From contig OX393555.1 in the NCBI GenBank assembly GCA_947650365.1, positions 11,141,840-11,205,839 of the forward strand: a stretch of 64,000 nt of DNA, read 5' to 3'. The stretch is from Chamaelirium japonicum. Its lineage: Eukaryota; Streptophyta; Magnoliopsida; Liliales; Melanthiaceae. Made by a program: the position numbers and the translations under genes. Under the pieces are notes generated by a model. The model was not told the DNA's origin. It searched no databases and saw only the letters and a program-made list of their open reading frames with translations. How positions within the stretch are numbered: the first letter of the stretch is position 1; each line of letters starts with the position of its first letter. Positions 1 to 10,379 of this stretch are shown piece after piece.

Positions 1-947
1 AAAGCGTGCCGGTCTCTAAGCGCTTAATCGCACTTTACACTAAACGCATAATCACACATCGCACGCTCGGTGCGTTACACCTCGCCGCATAAGCTAATTT
101 TCTCTTTTATTTGAAAAAAATAGCTCCCGATAGGGTTTGATCACTAACCTAGCTCCTACCTTGTAAGCCTCAACACTAACCAAGGAGTCACAACCATCTT
201 GTTGTAACCTTTCCCCTTAAAATAGTTAAATATTAAAGTCATTTTCAAAATCTCCAATAATCCCCCATTATTTTCAAAATACATATTTAAAAAAAAAAGA
301 TGATTTGTTTTTTAAAACAAAGTTTTCTCTTTTTCTGCCAGAATGTAATTAATTATGTATAAAGATATGCATATTTTGATTTGAACCTATCCTTAGTGTA
401 AGCATCTCAAAGTTCTATCAGAATTCTAGTAGCTACAGTTTTGAACTAGCTATCCCTATATGATAGTACCAGAGACACCACACACATAATTACTATGTAT
501 TAGTGATTACATATTTATATTTCTCACTTAGCACCGTTAATAATTTTGTACTTTTTTTATTTTTATGAATTGAATACTCCCTGAAAGAATTCCAAACTCC
601 CATGAGAGATGACACCACCTCTACGTTCATATAGATAAAGTTCTTCCGGTATTTCTGTTATATTATGAAAATAGACTGACCTCATTATGAGTTTAAAAAC
701 TCATTCCTTCAAAACTGTAACATCCAACACCATTCTTTCTAGATAAGGTTTCTCAATAGTATTTTAGTGCTGATAACCATTCACGCATCAATGACTTATT
801 TTTACCTATTGAACCTAAGATCTAGTGGTCGACTGGAGTTAGGTTGGATTTCCATCACCGGTGAATCTATCGTATAGGAATTTTAACCCTTTCCTTTTAG
901 ATATTGATCTTATCAATTTTTTTATAAGAGGCTTGTGTAAGGATCGA
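1..947. other. AT-rich intergenic DNA, no gene seen
   Basis: No coding region, RNA gene or clear element end was recognised. The stretch is AT-rich with short homopolymers. Its last 13 bases before the LINE tail (948-960) are the left copy of the LINE target duplication. Confidence 0.6.
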
Positions 948-960
948 TCAAGTTCTCACT
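948..960. repeat. LINE target-site duplication, left copy
   Basis: Thirteen bases identical to 6758-6770, lying directly beside the poly-T run that is the LINE tail. The length is typical of L1-type target-primed insertion. Confidence 0.9.
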
Positions 961-1007
961 TTTTTTTTTTTTTTTTTTTTTTTTTGGGTACATTGGATGG
1001 GTCATAA

Positions 1008-4000
1008 CTATATGACCAGGATATCTTCAGATACAAGGGCCTGTAGCCCAGGTGGGAAGTTCTGCTCCCAGTACCCACCAACCCCAGAACGTCTGGCCTG
1101 TTGAGCCAACCAATGAGATGCCGAATTGGCCGCCCTAGGAACCCACTGTATGACTACATCCTCAAGTCGTTGCCAAGTATGCATACACGACCATAGCACA
1201 TCCCGTTGCTCCTCTGATCGAGCCACCCCCAACACGAGCATATCCCGAGCGAGCCTGGCATCTGTCATAACAACCACCTTTCCACATTCTCGTTGGTGGA
1301 GCTCCTCCAAGGCGCCCTTAATTGCCCATACCTCCGCTAGAAGTGGGGAAGAAACCTGGATAACGAACGAACATGCCGCTAGCAACGAGCCCATTGGGCT
1401 AGTAAGGACCCACGCTCCACTAGCCACCTCCCCCTCAGCTCGGAACGCCCCGTCTGTCCATACCAGAAATTCTGGTCGACGCCTCGCCACCCGATGACCC
1501 CGTATCTCCATCTGAGCCTGAACACAGCACCATAACTCCTCGAGACCCGACTTGACCGCAGCCTCCACCCGACGAACGGGTGTCCGGAACAGAGTATCGC
1601 AACGAAGTTTCCACAAGACCCACAAACACATTGCCAAGATCTCACCGGGTAATGGAGTCCTCTGAACCAAATCGGCCTTCGATACAATGAGAAGGTGCTC
1701 CCAATTTTTAAACTCCACTCCTGTCACCTGGCCCACCTGGACCCAGAAATCCTGAGCACCAGGACAATCCCAAAATACATGCTGAATGTCTTCCTCCGGC
1801 TCTTGGCATCGTGGACACACTACAAACCCCCACCGTAACCTCCTTCGTAGAAGAGAGGCCGTGGGAAGGGCCCCATGCCAAACCTTCCACAAAAACACCT
1901 TAACACGGGGTGGGATTCGCAGTTGCCAAACATGGGCACCCTCCCAATCCGATTGGTGTGCAGAAGAGGACAATTGCTCATCAAGAAGAGTACATAGGAG
2001 GGCTTTATACTTTGGTCGAAATCGATCTTGCATTAGATGCGCCTCTTTACCCAATCGCACTAAACCACGAAGCCAAGTAGAGGCCTTCCGCATTTCACAA
2101 GACCTCCAATTACTCAATGAAATCTGATATTTCTCCCTCATCCAGACCGCACCCCATTGAGCTGAAGTAAGCATAGAGACAAGAACAGCCACCCCTAATT
2201 GAGCCTGTCTATCCCCAAAGCTCTGGATGTGTAACCCCCCTTGGGTTCTTTCCCTCGTAATCAACTCCCAAGAAAGTAGGTGAAGATGCCTCCGACCATC
2301 CGAGTGTCCCCACAGGAAGTTTCGACAAAGCCGGTCCATTTGGAGCAATAAACCACGGGGGAGACCCCCGGCCACCATGAAATGTGTCGGAATAGACGAA
2401 AGAACTGATTGAATCAGAATAAGTCGGCCTGCTTGCGACAACGAATTGACCTTCCACCTCGAGAGTCGCGCCTGTAATTTGCTCAAGACGAACTGAAAGT
2501 TGGCTGCCGGAACTCGAACCCCTTGAATAGGAACACCTAGATGTTTCCATGGCCCCACACCAACTGTCATCTGCAAGGATCTAGCAATCCGCTCTTGGAC
2601 CCTCCTAGGAACACTCCCAGAAAATTTCATGCTCGACTTGTGAGGATTAATCCACAAGCCAATACTCCTCCCCATCCTCCCAAACACCGCTCGTAATCCC
2701 CAAGCATCAATCTCTGTGGCTCGTGAAAAGATTAGGAAGTCATCAGCATAGGCCAAATCTGTAATTGGTTTTGGGTTCCGGGGTGTGGAAAACCCATCAA
2801 TATCCCCGTTCTTCAGGCTTTTCTCCAATTCCCAATGGAGGACTTGTGCTATAAAAAGAAATAGATAGGGAGATAGTGGATCCCCTTGCCGTAGACCACA
2901 ACTAGGGAGAAACGTTTGGGTTTCCTCACCATTAACAAGCAGCCGCAAGGATGTAGTTGTGACACATTCCATGACCCATGAGCACCAAGTTGGGTGGAAC
3001 CCCATCTGAATAAGGATCTTGTGAAGCGCATCCCACTGAACCCGATCGTATGCTTTTTCGATATCCACCTTAATAGCCATAGCAGCTCGGCGGCGAGGAG
3101 CCATCTGGATAGAATGCAATATTTCTTGGGCTAGAAGAATATTATCCCGAATGGACCGTCCGGGCAGGAAGGCATATTGTTCCTCACACACCAACCGTGG
3201 CATAACCAACCGAAGACGATTGGAGATAATTTTGGCAATGTACTTGTACCTCTGGTTACACAAACTAATTGGCCGAAAGTCCTTTGGCTCAGATGGCGAA
3301 GGGCCCTTCGGTATGAGAACCACCGATGTGTCATTCCATCCTCCCGGCATAATGCTCGACTGAAAGAAACCTTGAACCTCTCTGATCATATCATCTCCCA
3401 GAGTATCCCAAAAGGCCTTATAAAATTCCCCGTTAAACCCATCTGGCCCCGGTGATTTGTTGGCTGGTGCATTCATCACTACTCGACGAATCTCATCTGC
3501 AGTTGGCACTCTGGTGAGATAATCATTCATTTCTGGTGTTACCCGGCTTGGGATGTCCCTTAATAGTTCAAGATCAATATCGGACTCCCGCCTCCATCGA
3601 TCTTTAAAAAACTCCACTAGTACCTCCCGGATCTCGCTGGGGGACGACACTACTCGCCCACCCACATTTAAGATCCTAATACGATTCCGCTCCCTACGAA
3701 CCTTTGTGCTCAAGTGAAAAAAGGAGGTATTTTTATCCCCTACCGTGAGCGATTGCACCCGGGACTTCTGTGCCCATAGACTTTCTTGTTGCGCCAAAGC
3801 CCACTCCAATTGTGCTTGAAGCTCATCCCGAACAAGCCGGTGACTCCCCTCCACCAAGTCCTCCGGAAGACGAAACCTCCTCTCCCAAAGCACCTCGATT
3901 AATTTATGAATGTCCCCCACCTCTGTTTTGTTCCAAATGGCCAGAGCCCGTTGAACAGCCGGGAGGTTATCTGAACAATGTCCACCTCTAACCCAAGCTC

Positions 4001-4784
4001 CACTCAACACCTCATAGCAATCACTCCTATTTAGCCAGAAGTTATTGAATCGCCATGGCACATTCGAAGGACGGGTAGACTCTTTGGTTCTAATCAGTAT
4101 CGGATTGTGGTCAGAGACACACCTTGGCAAATGACGAGCCATGGTGTCGTCGACTACCAGAGTCCACGGGTTGTTAACAAAACACCGATCCAGTCGTTCC
4201 CATATTCGGTCAGAACCCGTACGATTGTTACTCCACGTGTACGCCTCCCCATTAAAGCCCACATCCCGTAATCCACTAGCCTGCAGAGCCCGCAAGAATT
4301 CTGTTGTACTAGTCGACCACCCAACAGGTCGACCTCCACACTTATCCACCTGATCTAACACACAATTGAAATCACCCAGTATACACCACGGGTGCTTCGT
4401 CCGCCCGAGTAACTGTAGTTCTGCCCAAAGACGCCGTCGCGCACGAGCTGATGTACTAGCATAGATAGTAGAAAGAATAAACGGCTTAACTGTCGGCCTA
4501 GTCACAACTAGGTGGAGGGCCTGATCGTGCCTGTGCACCTCAGTAACCAGCCCGATCTCCCTTCGCCACATACAAACTATACCTCCGGAGTACCCATCAG
4601 AATAAACATAGGCCAACTCAAATGCTCCATGGAACAGAGCCTGGACCTTCCCCACTTGATTCTCTTTAACATGACTCTCCACTAAGAGAACGAGATGAGG
4701 ATCAAAACGCCGAATCAGCAGCCGCACATGCCCCACCGCCGACGGCCTGAGTAGCCCTCGACAGTTCCAAAAGAGTAGTTTCAT
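1008..4784 (-). CDS. LINE ORF2 polyprotein (EN-RT-RNase H)
   Basis: An uninterrupted 1258-residue polyprotein that would nick target DNA and copy the LINE RNA at the nick. In order: an exonuclease-endonuclease-phosphatase fold at about 1-230 (FWNCRG at the N-terminus, GDFN near 137-140, SDHNP near 224-228); reverse transcriptase at about 480-760, with LIPKG, a GLRQGDPLSPYLF block and the catalytic YADD at about 679-682; a plant zf-RVT domain at about 950-1010 with C990, C993, H1002 and C1007; and a C-terminal RNase H type I domain at about 1107-1240 with WTDGA, a glutamate near 1151 and TDA near 1173-1175. The start ATG (4782-4784) overlaps the ORF1 stop by four bases (ATGA), which suggests coupled re-initiation. 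No stop or frameshift is seen. Confidence 0.95.
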   Translation of the reverse strand: MKLLFWNCRGLLRPSAVGHVRLLIRRFDPHLVLLVESHVKENQVGKVQALFHGAFELAYVYSDGYSGGIVCMWRREIGLVTEVHRHDQALHLVVTRPTVKPFILSTIYASTSARARRRLWAELQLLGRTKHPWCILGDFNCVLDQVDKCGGRPVGWSTSTTEFLRALQASGLRDVGFNGEAYTWSNNRTGSDRIWERLDRCFVNNPWTLVVDDTMARHLPRCVSDHNPILIRTKESTRPSNVPWRFNNFWLNRSDCYEVLSGAWVRGGHCSDNLPAVQRALAIWNKTEVGDIHKLIEVLWERRFRLPEDLVEGSHRLVRDELQAQLEWALAQQESLWAQKSRVQSLTVGDKNTSFFHLSTKVRRERNRIRILNVGGRVVSSPSEIREVLVEFFKDRWRRESDIDLELLRDIPSRVTPEMNDYLTRVPTADEIRRVVMNAPANKSPGPDGFNGEFYKAFWDTLGDDMIREVQGFFQSSIMPGGWNDTSVVLIPKGPSPSEPKDFRPISLCNQRYKYIAKIISNRLRLVMPRLVCEEQYAFLPGRSIRDNILLAQEILHSIQMAPRRRAAMAIKVDIEKAYDRVQWDALHKILIQMGFHPTWCSWVMECVTTTSLRLLVNGEETQTFLPSCGLRQGDPLSPYLFLFIAQVLHWELEKSLKNGDIDGFSTPRNPKPITDLAYADDFLIFSRATEIDAWGLRAVFGRMGRSIGLWINPHKSSMKFSGSVPRRVQERIARSLQMTVGVGPWKHLGVPIQGVRVPAANFQFVLSKLQARLSRWKVNSLSQAGRLILIQSVLSSIPTHFMVAGGLPRGLLLQMDRLCRNFLWGHSDGRRHLHLLSWELITRERTQGGLHIQSFGDRQAQLGVAVLVSMLTSAQWGAVWMREKYQISLSNWRSCEMRKASTWLRGLVRLGKEAHLMQDRFRPKYKALLCTLLDEQLSSSAHQSDWEGAHVWQLRIPPRVKVFLWKVWHGALPTASLLRRRLRWGFVVCPRCQEPEEDIQHVFWDCPGAQDFWVQVGQVTGVEFKNWEHLLIVSKADLVQRTPLPGEILAMCLWVLWKLRCDTLFRTPVRRVEAAVKSGLEELWCCVQAQMEIRGHRVARRRPEFLVWTDGAFRAEGEVASGAWVLTSPMGSLLAACSFVIQVSSPLLAEVWAIKGALEELHQRECGKVVVMTDARLARDMLVLGVARSEEQRDVLWSCMHTWQRLEDVVIQWVPRAANSASHWLAQQARRSGVGGYWEQNFPPGLQALVSEDILVI

Positions 4785-6707
4785 TGATGTAAGGAAGAAA
4801 GCAATGCAGCCGGGAGCCTCCCTCCCTTGCCAGCTCTCTTTAAGGAAAATCCCCTTAGCCCCAATTTATGCTTATGCTTGAAGGAGACCGAAGACATTTG
4901 GTCCACATTCTCGACCTCCCTCTCTTCTTTCTCTAAATCCTCCGCAGAGCTGCAACCATCGTCACTCCCTTCGACCCCCTCTTCCGGCACACTCATATCA
5001 AATTCCTTCAGCAGCATTCTCGTGTTATCCACCACCTCCTGGTGCTTAACAAACTCCGAGGCCTCAGGTGCTCCATTATCTTCCCCACGCTCAGGCGAGA
5101 AACCTGGCGGGTGCCCTGGCGAACTGGTACCCCCCTCCTCCCAACCCACCGACCTCTCATGCGCACATGGAGCTGAGGGTAATGGAGACATACCAGTAGG
5201 CATACCATGATCTGCAGAGATATCCCCAAAACTCACTTGCTGCTCATGTTCCTGGTCTCCCCGCATGGTTGGAGTCACATTGCCACCACTCGGTCCACTG
5301 CCCACTTGATCCATGCAGTTTGATGGATCACCCCTACCCGGCATGGCATCAAGATCCATCTCAGATCCTTCCATCATATCTAACGCTGCGTATCGAGACC
5401 CACGCTGCACTCCTCGTGTACTCTCCCGTGCACCTCCAAGTTGTGATTTCAATGGTGCATGCGCACGGGGAATCGACGCCATGTGGGACTTAGGATGCTC
5501 CGCCTGCTTAAACACCTCGGGGACCCGCCCACCCGCTTGGTTCCCTCGCCTCACCGTAGAACCCTTCATCTCCTCCCTAGACCCCCCCCTCCCTCCGGCC
5601 CGCCACCCCTGCCGTCGCTGTACCATCATCCAGGGGCCAAAAGGTTGTCTCAGCCCTTCGACCACCGTCCCCCGAACCCCGGCTCTCCACCACACCCCCA
5701 CCCACCGTGGCGCTCTCCGCCTCCACCATATGCCGAGCCTCAACTTCTGTATGCTCAGGAACCACGTCCAACGGCACCGCCACCGGAGCCACAAGGGGGC
5801 AATGAAGCTGCAAGTGGCCTACCTTCCCACATGCAAAGCAAATTTGAGGGACGTTCTCGTAAACAAATGGTTGGTAGAATTGAACCTAGCCATCTCCTGT
5901 TCCCACATTTGTTCCCGGCGTCAGGCTCTTTGTGAGATCAACCTCCACACATACCCTCACATATAACCCTCGATTCCCATCCAGAGTTTTGGGATCCACT
6001 CGAAGTGGTCGTCCTGCTGCCGCTGCTATATCGAGTACCAATTGTTCCTCGTGACAATCCACTAATAGTCCCTGCAGTCGGATCCACACCGGAGCACGAT
6101 CTAGGCGAGCTTGAAGCGGCTGAAAGAATGGCGACCAGCGCTGGAGTACCAGGACACGGCCATCTATCACCCATGGACTCCCTTCCCACACATCGATCAA
6201 GTCTTCCTCGAGCTCAAATCGGAAACAGAAGAATCCGTTTGGCAGATCCATCACTTGGAGACTCCCAGCACATGGCCATCTTTGCTGCACTCTCCGACGA
6301 AGAACATCCAACGGCAACTTTGGCCCCAGGAATTTCCCAACCAGTGCCTTACTCCACTTAGATTGGGACGCCTTCAGCCGAATCGGATCCAAGATCACCA
6401 TCCCTTCCACCAGGGAAGCCATCCGCGTCCGGTGCTCCTCACCTAGGTGACCATCCCACCTGGATGCCGCGCCGCCTGAAGCCACCGCCAAATAGGTCCG
6501 ACCACCCACACGCTCCCCCTTTTGGGCAACACAACCGTGGACCTCAGGCTGAAACACTGGGGTCCCTGGGGGGGAAACCCGGGTAGAAGGAAGGGGAGGA
6601 GGGGGCTGAGGAGGAGGAGGGTTGGGGGGACCGGAGGAGGAGGAGGGCATTTCTAAACCCTTTTTGCTACTACAGGCACATTGAGCCCCCGCAGCTGACC
6701 TTACCAT
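4781..6707 (-). pseudogene. LINE ORF1 (DUF4283, CCHC knuckle), disrupted
   Basis: RNA-binding ORF1 of the LINE. Reading from the likely ATG at 6705-6707 (a second ATG lies at 6648-6650), a proline-rich start leads into a DUF4283-like domain that includes a WVIDGRVL-type block, and ends at an in-frame TAG at 5886-5888. The same frame then continues without a break through a zinc knuckle (CFAC, GH, C spacing, about 5802-5844) to a stop at 5577. The rest of the protein, a Ser/Gly/Glu-rich tail ending in the TGA that overlaps ORF2, is in another frame (open from 5794 to 4781). One nonsense codon and one frameshift, the latter probably in the G-rich tract near 5577-5640, therefore separate the parts. 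In this family ORF1 coats the RNA, so this copy would need a protein supplied in trans. Confidence 0.85.
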
Positions 6708-6757
6708 GCTCACTAGGTTCCCCTGACTGAAGGCAGCAAGGGGAATCAAGGTTCCCT

Positions 6758-6770
6758 TCAAGTTCTCACT
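6758..6770. repeat. LINE target-site duplication, right copy
   Basis: Thirteen bases identical to 948-960, marking the 5' limit of the LINE. The open frame upstream of ORF1 continues past this point, so residues encoded beyond 6757 belong to flanking DNA and not to the LINE protein. Confidence 0.9.
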
Positions 6771-8985
6771 TGACTTCACATAAATGATTAAAATTATTCC
6801 TTCTCGAATCAAATGCATTTCACTTTTATTTATTCTTCTTAGAATCAAATATTTCACAAAATTTTTATTGACTTGTAATGATTCCTCTTCAAATCAAATG
6901 ATTCCTAATTGAATCATATTTTAGACTTATATGTTTAAACTTACGTTATAATAATTCCTTCTTGAATCAAATAATGAAAGAATTTTTATTTGCCGAGGTT
7001 ACCAATGAATTTACTCAATATATTCACTCTCTTGTTCAAGTTGAGCTATCGATTCCTTCTTGAATCAAATTAAAGAATGAAACTTTTTCATTCCTTTAAT
7101 TTCATTTAGACAAAAACTATTTTGTTTCTTAAAACTTATATATTTACTTTATTATCGATGATCACTATATCATCAATATATAAGTAGATAATCACTTTAT
7201 ATATGAGGTTCAACTTCCACTATAAGTTCAATAGGCACATTCCTAAATATTTATTTCTATCGCTTTCAACAGGTAGAAATGAATTTATTAGAAAATTATC
7301 TGATCAGATCCTAAGGACTTCTTTCATTTCTTTTGATTTTTACAAAACTCACTAGACTGATCGAACACTCCTTAGAGTCAACTTTTTATGAGTTCTTACA
7401 GAACTATTCCAACCGTCCCCTTCGCTTGTTCTTGTTATCCGAGATCATTATAATCTAGCAAGAATTATTTTTTCTAGTTGATTTATCCCAATAAATTGTA
7501 CTTACTTTTTAAAGATTATTATAAGTTCAAGCACCCCCTCACTTGTACGTACTTTATTTATCGAGATTTTAGAAGTTGAAGCGTCACTTCGCTTGTACTT
7601 GTTTTTACCGAAATACAGATATAGATCAAACATTTTAGTTTGTAACATCTATATCGTCAAAATCCAAGCTCCGTCTTGCTTGTATTTAATTTTTTAAAAT
7701 CCAGATATAAACCAAATCCAATTGATTTGTAGCATCTAAATTATCATTTTTGAATAACTATGGATCATTTAATGTCCAAGTCACCACTACCCGCATTTTG
7801 GGTTGTTTCTTTATAAAAAAAATTTATCTTGACTTTGGTGTTATCGGTACACTCAAGTCTTTTCGATCAAAGAATCAACACCGTTTATGCATTGCATTAA
7901 TTTATCTCAAGTAATTTCATTGAATATTTCATCAAGTCCTTTTTTAATGATATACTTTAAGATATCTAAATAAGTTAGTATCTAAGCACTATCCTTAATT
8001 ACTCGGTTATGTCGATCAACCTCGCATTAGGATTCATTTATTCTATCGATCAACCTCGATATTAAAATTTCTTTATTATATCCACCGATCTATCTAACCC
8101 AACGCACAATATTTAAGCCAGTGCTAAATGAGTAATAAATATTTTTGAAATTTTATTTGTTCAGGCCTACCTAGCCTTCACAATTTAGTATAAAACTCAT
8201 AATTAAATCATTTATCCATATGATCTAATTAGCCATATTATGATAATATAAATTTTTTCAATTGGATGATTCCATTATTCCTGGATAGAGTTCTCTACCA
8301 CCCTCCGTATAAAATCCCTCATAGTGGATCCGAATTCTTCTCTCAAATTGCTTTTGATGATTACAGTGAGAATGACTCTTGTATTACCAAGATCTTTGCT
8401 GCTACTTATACCTAGAGTATGTGCCGAAAATGTAGTTATTTGATCTTTAATTAGATCTCTGAATCTTGATATCTTTTCCAATACATAGAATTTTGAGTTT
8501 TTCATTTGGAAACAAGAAACCAAATTATGTTTAAAAATTATTGAAAAAAATGGTCAAGAAACAAAAAAAACTCACAAAAAATAACACAACATGACGTACG
8601 CGAGGCACGTGTAAAGACACTTTTTTTAAAGCGTAATTCATACCCTATAGTCTTTGACAAATCTACATGCGAATTGCCTCCCAAAAGACAACAGTTTTAT
8701 GGGACTGCACTCAACACTCGTGAAGAACCAACTTCAATGAATCTGGATACGAAATTTTCTGGCAGAGAAATCAACACAATAAAAGAGAATTTCGGAGTGA
8801 TCAATTACGCTAATTGGAGTTCATCCAACTCTCATTCATAGTGAGTTATGGGCCTTGATTTATAGGGATCGACGCACTGGCCCCTTGATATCAAATAGAA
8901 GCAATGGTTCGCATCTAACGGTTAATTACCAAACCGCCTAGGTGGTTATTCAAACCGCCCATGTGCGTCATGCTAAGTGCAAAGT
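6771..8985. other. AT-rich intergenic DNA with decayed repeats
   Basis: No gene is supported. A minus-strand frame at 8275-8523 (82 codons) resembles nothing recognised. Two decayed repeat sets are visible: an ATTC-spacer-GAAT dyad repeated at 6790-7080, and three or four diverged units of roughly 90-110 bp at about 7400-7740 built on a CACTTCGCTTGTACTTG-like core. Either could be old retroelement sequence; no protein signature remains. Confidence 0.5.
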
Positions 8986-9421
8986 GCACCTCTAAGGTGT
9001 TGATAGTCATGGTTTTGGCTAGACTCAGCCGTTGGCACACCTGTTGGTGTAGCAGGGTGCGGAAGACAAAGTGGCGACCGGGCAAAACCTAAACCAGAGG
9101 CAAGGGTCTGCGGTCAAGCACTCCCTTCCCCAAGTGGTTCGAATCTTCGGAGGAAAGTTTTTTTTGGGGGGGGGGGGGCACTACACCAATTTGAAAAATA
9201 AACTACATAAATAAACGATGGGCAAAGTTTGTCTTTTAATAAACGATGATCAATTCATAATTTTTAGTGGTAAAAAGCGACGGATATTGAAAAATGACAG
9301 ACTGAAAAACGACAGTCATTGCCCGTCATTTTTCAACAGTATTGGTGTAGTGAGGTTGCAATCTTATAACCTTTCCATCCGAACAAGTTCAAGGATGTGG
9401 ATCGCGGCGGAGCACCGCGAT
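8986..9421 (+). repeat. Dispersed repeat, left half, split by CACTA
   Basis: This stretch shares blocks such as GGCACACCTG and AAGACAAAG with 20490-20560 and, more weakly, with 55120-55180. It ends exactly at the CACTA element, and the sequence resumes at 20171. It is best read as part of an older repeat that served as the insertion target. No coding capacity was recognised. A G-run lies at about 9168-9179. Confidence 0.45.
9419..9421. repeat. CACTA target-site duplication, left copy
   Basis: GAT directly before the CACTA terminus, matched by GAT at 20171-20173. Confidence 0.85.
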
Positions 9422-9439
9422 CACTACAAAAAAAACAGT

Positions 9440-9980
9440 TATTACCGACGGACAATATCCGTCGGTAATATTAAAATTTCGTCGGTAATATTCTATAGCG
9501 ACGGAAGATATTTCCGTCGCTTGCTGTCGGGAAAGAAGGCGTCGGGGAAAACAATACGACGGACCAAATATTACCGTCGGTAATAATAATTAATACCGAC
9601 GGTAATATTAACGCCGTCGGTAATATTTAATCAATTTAAAACTAATATAATTTAGTATTGCCGACGAAATATAAGAATCCGTCGGTAATATATAACCATT
9701 TTACCGACGGGTATATTTTATACTGTCGGTAATACTATATATATTACCGACACATATATATATTACCCGTCGGTAATAATATATATATTACCGACCAAAT
9801 TCATATAACCGTCGGTAATACTATATATATTACCGACGGATATATATATTACCCGTCGGTAATAATATATATATTACTGACGGATATTATATGCCGTCGG
9901 CAAATCATTAATAATTTAAAAAAAATAAAAATATTATTACCGACGGAATAATTAATTTCCGTCGGTAATAAGTATGTTTT
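9440..9980. repeat. Left subterminal repeat region of CACTA
   Basis: Many copies of TACCGACGG or its complement CCGTCGGTA, spaced by short AT-rich tracts, often as paired inverted copies. In En/Spm elements such arrays bind the TNP1-type protein. The array stops near 9972, where AT-rich sequence with ATTACCACAA repeats begins. Confidence 0.9.
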
Positions 9981-10004
9981 TTTTTTTTAATAAATTTACC
10001 TAAA

Positions 10005-10137
10005 TAATGTTATTTAATTCCTGTGATTCAATACCACAATATATTACCACAATTTATCAAATATTACCATAATTTATAAAATATTACCTAAATTGATAAA
10101 AAATTACAGCAAATTATCAAATATTACCACAGTTCCC
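10005..10137. repeat. ATTACCACAA microrepeats, left copy
   Basis: Short AT-rich units of the form ATTACCACAA(T)ATATT. The same motif, together with a TATTTAATTCCTGTGATT block, recurs near the other end at 18715-18940 in the same orientation, so it belongs to the element body and not to flanking DNA. Confidence 0.6.
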
Positions 10138-10223
10138 GGCCGACAATTATAGACAAGAACAAAAAATAACTATATATTACAAAATAATATTTACACAATC
10201 CAGAACTGAGAGATGATACATGT

Positions 10224-10349
10224 CCTATCTCAACCACCCCCGCCCGCCACCAACGCCGGTGCTCTCATCGATCCCCTGACGCCGCCCTATCTCAACCACG
10301 CCCGCCCACCACCAACGCTGGTGCTCTCATCGATCCCCTGACGCCGCCC
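10224..10349. repeat. Two-copy 63-bp tandem duplication
   Basis: A GC-rich 63-bp segment starting CTATCTCAACCAC at 10224 is repeated at 10287 with a few substitutions. It lies just outside the satellite array. No function is recognised. Confidence 0.8.
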
Positions 10350-10379
10350 TGCTCCTGCAATTAACATGTATTTGTTAAA

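Larger units (their letters stand above)
961..6757 (-). mobile_element. L1-type LINE, near full length
   Basis: A non-LTR retrotransposon on the minus strand. It ends in a poly-A tail, seen as a run of about 25 T at 961-985, and is flanked by an identical 13-bp direct repeat TCAAGTTCTCACT at 948-960 and 6758-6770, which is the target-site duplication. The order from the 5' end is a short leader, ORF1 (DUF4283 plus zinc knuckle, disrupted) and ORF2 (endonuclease, reverse transcriptase, zinc-binding domain, RNase H). The leader is only about 50 nt to the first ORF1 ATG, so the 5' end may be slightly truncated. With an intact ORF2 and a perfect duplication, the copy looks fairly young, but the ORF1 lesions make it defective on its own. 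Confidence 0.93.

Noticed and set aside
6771-8580. Possible endogenous pararetrovirus in AT-rich DNA.
   Set aside because: No coat, movement, protease or reverse transcriptase motif was found on either strand; only repeats with a vaguely similar texture.
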